Shown in pieces: positions 60,999 to 64,000 of a stretch of 64,000 nt of DNA. Positions within the stretch are counted from its first letter, which is position 1. Every line of letters starts with the position of its first letter. The notes under the pieces were generated by a model. It ran no database searches. It was not told the origin of the DNA and saw only the letters and a list, made by a program, of their open reading frames with translations. Made by a program: the position numbers and the translations under genes. Source of the DNA: Streptomyces violascens (GTDB lineage Bacteria > Actinomycetota > Actinomycetes > Streptomycetales > Streptomycetaceae); assembly GCF_014649955.1 (NCBI RefSeq), contig NZ_BMUA01000020.1, positions 62,001 through 126,000 on the forward strand, in the 5' to 3' direction.

Positions 60999-61925
60999 TC
61001 AGCCGAGGAGTTCGCCGAACTCGCCGTACAGCTCCCCCACCGCCGCCTCCACCGCCGCCGACTTCGAGTCGAAGTTGAGGAAGCCGTGGATGAGCCCCGG
61101 GTACCGGTGCACCCTCACCACCACCCCCGCCGCGCGCAGCGCGTCCGCGTAGGCCAGCCCCTCGTCCCGCAGCGGATCGCATTCCCCGCACCCGATGACC
61201 GCCGGGGCGAGCCCCGCGAAATCCCCCGCGAGGAGCGGGGAGGCCGGGGCGCGGCCGCCGGCGGCGGCGTCGTCGCCCAGGTAGAGCCGGATGTCGTTCT
61301 CGACCTCCGCCGTGGTCAGCAGGTAGCCCGTCGCGTTCTCCACCCGGGAGGGATGGGAGCCACCCCCGCTCAGGTCCGTGCAGGGGTACGCCAGCAGTTG
61401 CGCGGCCAGCGGCCGCCCCTCGTCGCGGAAGGCGAGCGCCACCCCCGCCGCCAGCCCCGCCCCCGCGCTGTCGCCCGCCACGGCGAGCTTGCCCCCGCCG
61501 TAGTCGGCGATGCTGTCGGCCACATGGCTGGTCACCGCCACGCAGTCGTCGAACCCGGCCGGGAAGGGGAACTCCGGCGCGAGCCGGTACGCCACGCTCA
61601 CCACCACCGCACCGAGGTCCCGGCAGAGCCGCCGGCACACCCCTTCGTGCGTGTCGAGGTCGCCGACGATGAATCCGCCGCCGTGGAAGAACACGACGGT
61701 GGCCGACGGGCCCGCGGACGCCTCGGGCCGGTAGACCCGCACCGGCACCCCCGCCACCCGGCCGTCGGCGACCGAGCCGACCGCGAGGGGCGGGTCGGGC
61801 GCCACGGCGAGCGACAGCATGCGGTTGCCCGCCCGCATCTCGGCGACGGAGGGCGGGGTGTCGGGTCCCGGCCCGTCGAGCCCGAACTGGCGCAGCAGGG
61901 CGGCGATCTCCGGGTCCATCGGCAT
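60999..61925 (-). CDS. HSL-family alpha/beta hydrolase (esterase)
   Basis: 308 residues from ATG 61925; GTG 61946 or a second ATG at 61919 are alternatives. The oxyanion motif FFHGGGF, nucleophile elbow GDSAGAGLA, an acidic residue in CGECDPLRDEG and His in GLIHGF give the full hormone-sensitive-lipase set. No signal peptide is seen, so it is cytosolic, hydrolysing short acyl esters or small lactones. It is divergent from the AraC gene, which may regulate it. Confidence 0.9.
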   Translation of the reverse strand: MPMDPEIAALLRQFGLDGPGPDTPPSVAEMRAGNRMLSLAVAPDPPLAVGSVADGRVAGVPVRVYRPEASAGPSATVVFFHGGGFIVGDLDTHEGVCRRLCRDLGAVVVSVAYRLAPEFPFPAGFDDCVAVTSHVADSIADYGGGKLAVAGDSAGAGLAAGVALAFRDEGRPLAAQLLAYPCTDLSGGGSHPSRVENATGYLLTTAEVENDIRLYLGDDAAAGGRAPASPLLAGDFAGLAPAVIGCGECDPLRDEGLAYADALRAAGVVVRVHRYPGLIHGFLNFDSKSAAVEAAVGELYGEFGELLG

Positions 61926-62093
61926 GGGAGCGGGCCTTTCTGTCACGTACCGGCACCCCCCGCCCCGTCCAACATAGGCAGCACCGGGCCCGCCGGCTCG
62001 TTCGGGGACCCGATCGGGGCGGGCACAGAATGTCGGGTCGGGTGGGGTGGCCCGCTCCTAGCGTGGAGCGCGTAAGGAAGGAAGGGGGCCGGG

Positions 62094-62969
62094 ATGCTGA
62101 AGCGGCTCAACCAGGCCATGGACCACATCGAGGACCGGCTCGACGGGGAGATCGACACGGGCGAACTCGCCCGCATCGCGATGACGTCGGAGTACCACTT
62201 CCGGCGACTGTTCTCCGCGCTCGCCGGAATGCCGCTGTCGGAGTACGTGCGGCGCAGACGGCTGACCGTCGCCGGCGCCGAGGTGCTCGCCGGGCAGCGC
62301 ACGCTGCTCGATGTGGCGGTGCGGTACGGCTACACGTCGGGGGAGGCGTTCGCGCGGGCGTTCCGTGCCGTGCACGGCGTCGGCCCGGGCGAGGCCCGCC
62401 GCACCGGCGCGGCCCTGCGGTCCCAGCCCCGGATGTCCTTCCGTCTCGTCGTCGAAGGGAGCACCAGCATGCGGTACCGGGTTGTGGAGAAGGAAGCGTT
62501 CCATTTGGTGGGGCGGAAGGCGCGGGTTCCGCTCGTGCACGAGGGAGTGAACCCGGCCATCGCCGAGTTCATCCGGAGCATCGGGCAGGAGACGGCGCTG
62601 CGCATCCACCGCCTGTCCGACCAGGAGCCCGAGGGCATCGTCTCGGCCTGCGACGACCTCGACCCCAGCCGGGCCGAGGGCACCGAACTCGACTACTGGC
62701 ACGCCGCGTTGACCCGTGCGGCGCCGCCCGAGGACCTCGACTCGCTGCTCGTGCCCGCCGGCACCTGGGCGGTCTTCGAGAGCACCGGCCCGTTCCCGGA
62801 GGCGCTCCAGCACCTGTGGCGGGACGTGTTCACCGAGTGGTTCCCGTCGAACCCGTACCAGAGCCGCCCGGGCCCGGAGATCCTGCGCACCCGGCCGACG
62901 GAGACCGGCGACATGACGGACGCGGTCCTGTGGATCCCGATCGAGCGGACCGAACCCGGCAACCGGTAA
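62094..62969 (+). CDS. AraC-family regulator with GyrI-like effector domain
   Basis: 291 residues. Two HTH units in the N-terminal 105 residues (LARIAMTSEYHFRRLFSAL, VAVRYGYTSGEAFARAFRAV) are joined to a GyrI-like/BacBD small-molecule domain (residues 125-285, FHLVGRKARVPL and VPAGTWAVFESTGPFPEAL). This is the Rob/BltR-like arrangement that senses hydrophobic compounds. ATG 62094 is preceded by GGGGCC and AAGGAAGG. The divergent esterase is a plausible target. Confidence 0.9.
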   Translation: MLKRLNQAMDHIEDRLDGEIDTGELARIAMTSEYHFRRLFSALAGMPLSEYVRRRRLTVAGAEVLAGQRTLLDVAVRYGYTSGEAFARAFRAVHGVGPGEARRTGAALRSQPRMSFRLVVEGSTSMRYRVVEKEAFHLVGRKARVPLVHEGVNPAIAEFIRSIGQETALRIHRLSDQEPEGIVSACDDLDPSRAEGTELDYWHAALTRAAPPEDLDSLLVPAGTWAVFESTGPFPEALQHLWRDVFTEWFPSNPYQSRPGPEILRTRPTETGDMTDAVLWIPIERTEPGNR

Positions 62970-62984
62970 ACGGTACGGACGGGC

Positions 62985-63692
62985 TCAGCGGCTCGCGCCG
63001 AGGCGGCGCTTCGGCTTGGGCTCGGCCGCCTCGCTCCGCGCCCACAGGGAGCGGACGTGGCCGAGGTGACGGGTCATGCACTTCTCGGCGGCGCGGGCGT
63101 CACCGGCCAGCATGAGGTCGAGGAGTTCGACGTGCTCCTCGGCGGAGGGGATCAGCTCGTCGCGCTGGTCGAGGGCGGTCAGACCGTACAGGCGGGAACG
63201 CTTGCGCAGGTCGCCGACGGTCTCGACCAGGCGCTCGTTGCCGCCCAGGGCGAGCAGCGAGAGGTGGAACTGGCGGTCGGCCTCCAGGTAGCCGATGAGG
63301 TCGTGGTCGCGGGCGGCCCGCACGATCTCCTCGGCGACCGGCCGCAGCGCTTCGAGGTCGGCGCGGTCGGCGGTGCGGGTGATCCGGCCGACCATGGGGA
63401 CCTCGATCAGTGCGCGGATCTCGGTGTACTGGTCGAGGTCGCGCTCGTTGACCTCGGTGACCCGGAAGCCCTTGTTGCGGACGGGCTCCACCAGCCCCTC
63501 TCGCGCGAGGTCGAGCATGGCCTCGCGCACGGGGGTCGCGGAGATCCCGAAGTCCTCGGCGAGGCCGGGCGCGGAGTAGACCTGGCCGGGGCGGAGCTCG
63601 CCGGAGATCAGCGCGGCACGCAGCGCGTGGGCGACCTGGTCGCGCAGGCGCTCGGTGGTGGTGATGACCTTGCTCTGCTTCAGGTGACCCAT
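62985..63692 (-). CDS. GntR-family regulator with FCD domain
   Basis: 235 residues from ATG 63692, preceded by GGAGGAAC; the frame is open to 63737. The GntR winged helix (LRDQVAHALRAALISGELRPG, FGISATPVREAMLDLAREG) is followed by an FCD ligand domain (IRALIEVPMVGRI; His in RQFHLSL, EEHVELLDLM and TRHLGHV). FCD regulators bind carboxylic acids, often with metal. It lies downstream of a (2Fe-2S) protein gene on the same strand; such pairs occur in proline or hydroxyproline catabolic loci. Confidence 0.9.
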   Translation of the reverse strand: MGHLKQSKVITTTERLRDQVAHALRAALISGELRPGQVYSAPGLAEDFGISATPVREAMLDLAREGLVEPVRNKGFRVTEVNERDLDQYTEIRALIEVPMVGRITRTADRADLEALRPVAEEIVRAARDHDLIGYLEADRQFHLSLLALGGNERLVETVGDLRKRSRLYGLTALDQRDELIPSAEEHVELLDLMLAGDARAAEKCMTRHLGHVRSLWARSEAAEPKPKRRLGASR

Positions 63693-63813
63693 GCGCTGTT
63701 CCTCCGTACCGAGCGGAGACCCAGAGTACAATGTCACGTTACTTTTACGGGTCCGTCCTCCCTCTCCTACGGGGCGGCGCCGCGCGCTACGGGGCGGCGC
63801 CCCGCACCCCGCT

Positions 63814-63999
63814 TCACCCCCGGTGGGTTTCGGGGAGGGGCGGGGTGGGGGGAAGGGCTGCCAGCACCCCCAGGGGGACCGGGGTCGTGAACGGGCGGCG
63901 TTCCGACGGGGGTTCGGGATCGCCCGACAGGCAGGACACCGCCGCCCCGCACGTGCGGCCCTGGCACCACCCCATCCCCGCCCGGGTCAGCAGTTTGAC
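63814..63999 (-). CDS. C-terminal part of a (2Fe-2S)-binding protein (truncated by window edge)
   Basis: 62 codons from the window edge to a TGA at 63814-63816. KLLTRAGMGWCQGRTCGAAV gives the Cys-x4-Cys BFD-type iron-sulfur motif near the end of opine/hydroxyproline-oxidase-like flavoproteins or stand-alone (2Fe-2S) proteins. The tail RRPFTTPVPLGVLAALP is typical of that C-terminus. The gene starts outside the window, so total length and partner subunits are unknown. Confidence 0.7.
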   Translation of the reverse strand, partial: VKLLTRAGMGWCQGRTCGAAVSCLSGDPEPPSERRPFTTPVPLGVLAALPPTPPLPETHRG

Positions 64000-64000
64000 C

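Noticed and set aside
60774..62075. 433-residue + strand frame
   Set aside because: Antisense to the HSL-family esterase, which has a complete catalytic triad.

Overview
The window is high-GC actinobacterial DNA, almost certainly from a Streptomyces. Supporting signs are strong third-position G/C, long shadow reading frames, GTG/TTG starts, chains of ATGA/GTGA gene overlaps, a gamma-butyrolactone (AfsA/ArpA-type) locus, AfsR-like regulators and secreted Streptomyces-type proteins. No intact tRNA, rRNA, CRISPR array or integrase gene was found.

Positions 1-48952 read as a mosaic of integrated elements. Four tRNA 3'-end fragments, all on the + strand and all lacking their 5' halves, look like attachment-site scars: tRNA-Ser(GGA) at 10725-10781, tRNA-Pro(CGG) at 16191-16221, and two identical 47-bp copies of tRNA-Gly(CCC) at 29117-29163 and 48906-48952. 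Between and beside them lie decayed mobile-element parts: a relaxase-like tail at the left edge, a frameshifted DnaC-like ATPase, two IS1380 remnants, an AbiEii-like remnant and two frameshifted copies of one hypothetical gene.

Region A (1-10781) ends at the tRNA-Ser scar. It carries a compact cassette: an XRE/TPR regulator with a flavoprotein, divergent from a run of overlapping genes for an RsbW-like ATPase, a MurA-like enolpyruvyl transferase, a metallophosphatase, two dCTP-deaminase-like proteins and a GT4 glycosyltransferase, followed by a serine hydrolase. The two deaminase paralogs have lost different halves of the active site. This is my best candidate for an undescribed system.

Region B (10782-29116) holds a CoiA-like protein with an internal domain duplication, a GNAT-PIN fusion protein coupled to an ASCH protein, an I36-type secreted inhibitor, a five-gene overlapping operon (two lipoproteins, adaptor, MacB-like ATPase and permease), and a 1330-residue secreted SGNH hydrolase.

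Region C (29117-48952) is bounded by the tRNA-Gly direct repeats and carries a small-molecule locus. It has an AfsA-type butyrolactone synthase, an ArpA-type receptor, reductases, a membrane acyltransferase, two MFS exporters, a MarR regulator and a six-gene operon. That operon consists of a sedoheptulose 7-phosphate cyclase (EEVS type), ROK kinase, MDR dehydrogenase, SDR, TIM-barrel epimerase and a second MDR. The first five match the functional set of the acarbose acbMLNOC operon, but no aminotransferase or glycosyltransferase is present. A shared near-palindrome sits before the exporter gene and before the cyclase operon, suggesting one MarR regulon.

Region D (48953-64000) starts with a tRNA-type terminator right after the second tRNA-Gly repeat and looks like resident chromosome. 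It holds a glycerophosphotransferase-like gene whose 5' end contains 15 perfect copies of a 7-bp repeat (a possible phase-variable switch), an NB-ARC/TPR protein, a DUF5993/DsbB pair, a tandem Mop protein, a DrrAB-like ABC exporter, an AfsR/SARP-type regulator, an HSL-family esterase, AraC and GntR regulators, and the end of a (2Fe-2S) protein cut by the window edge.
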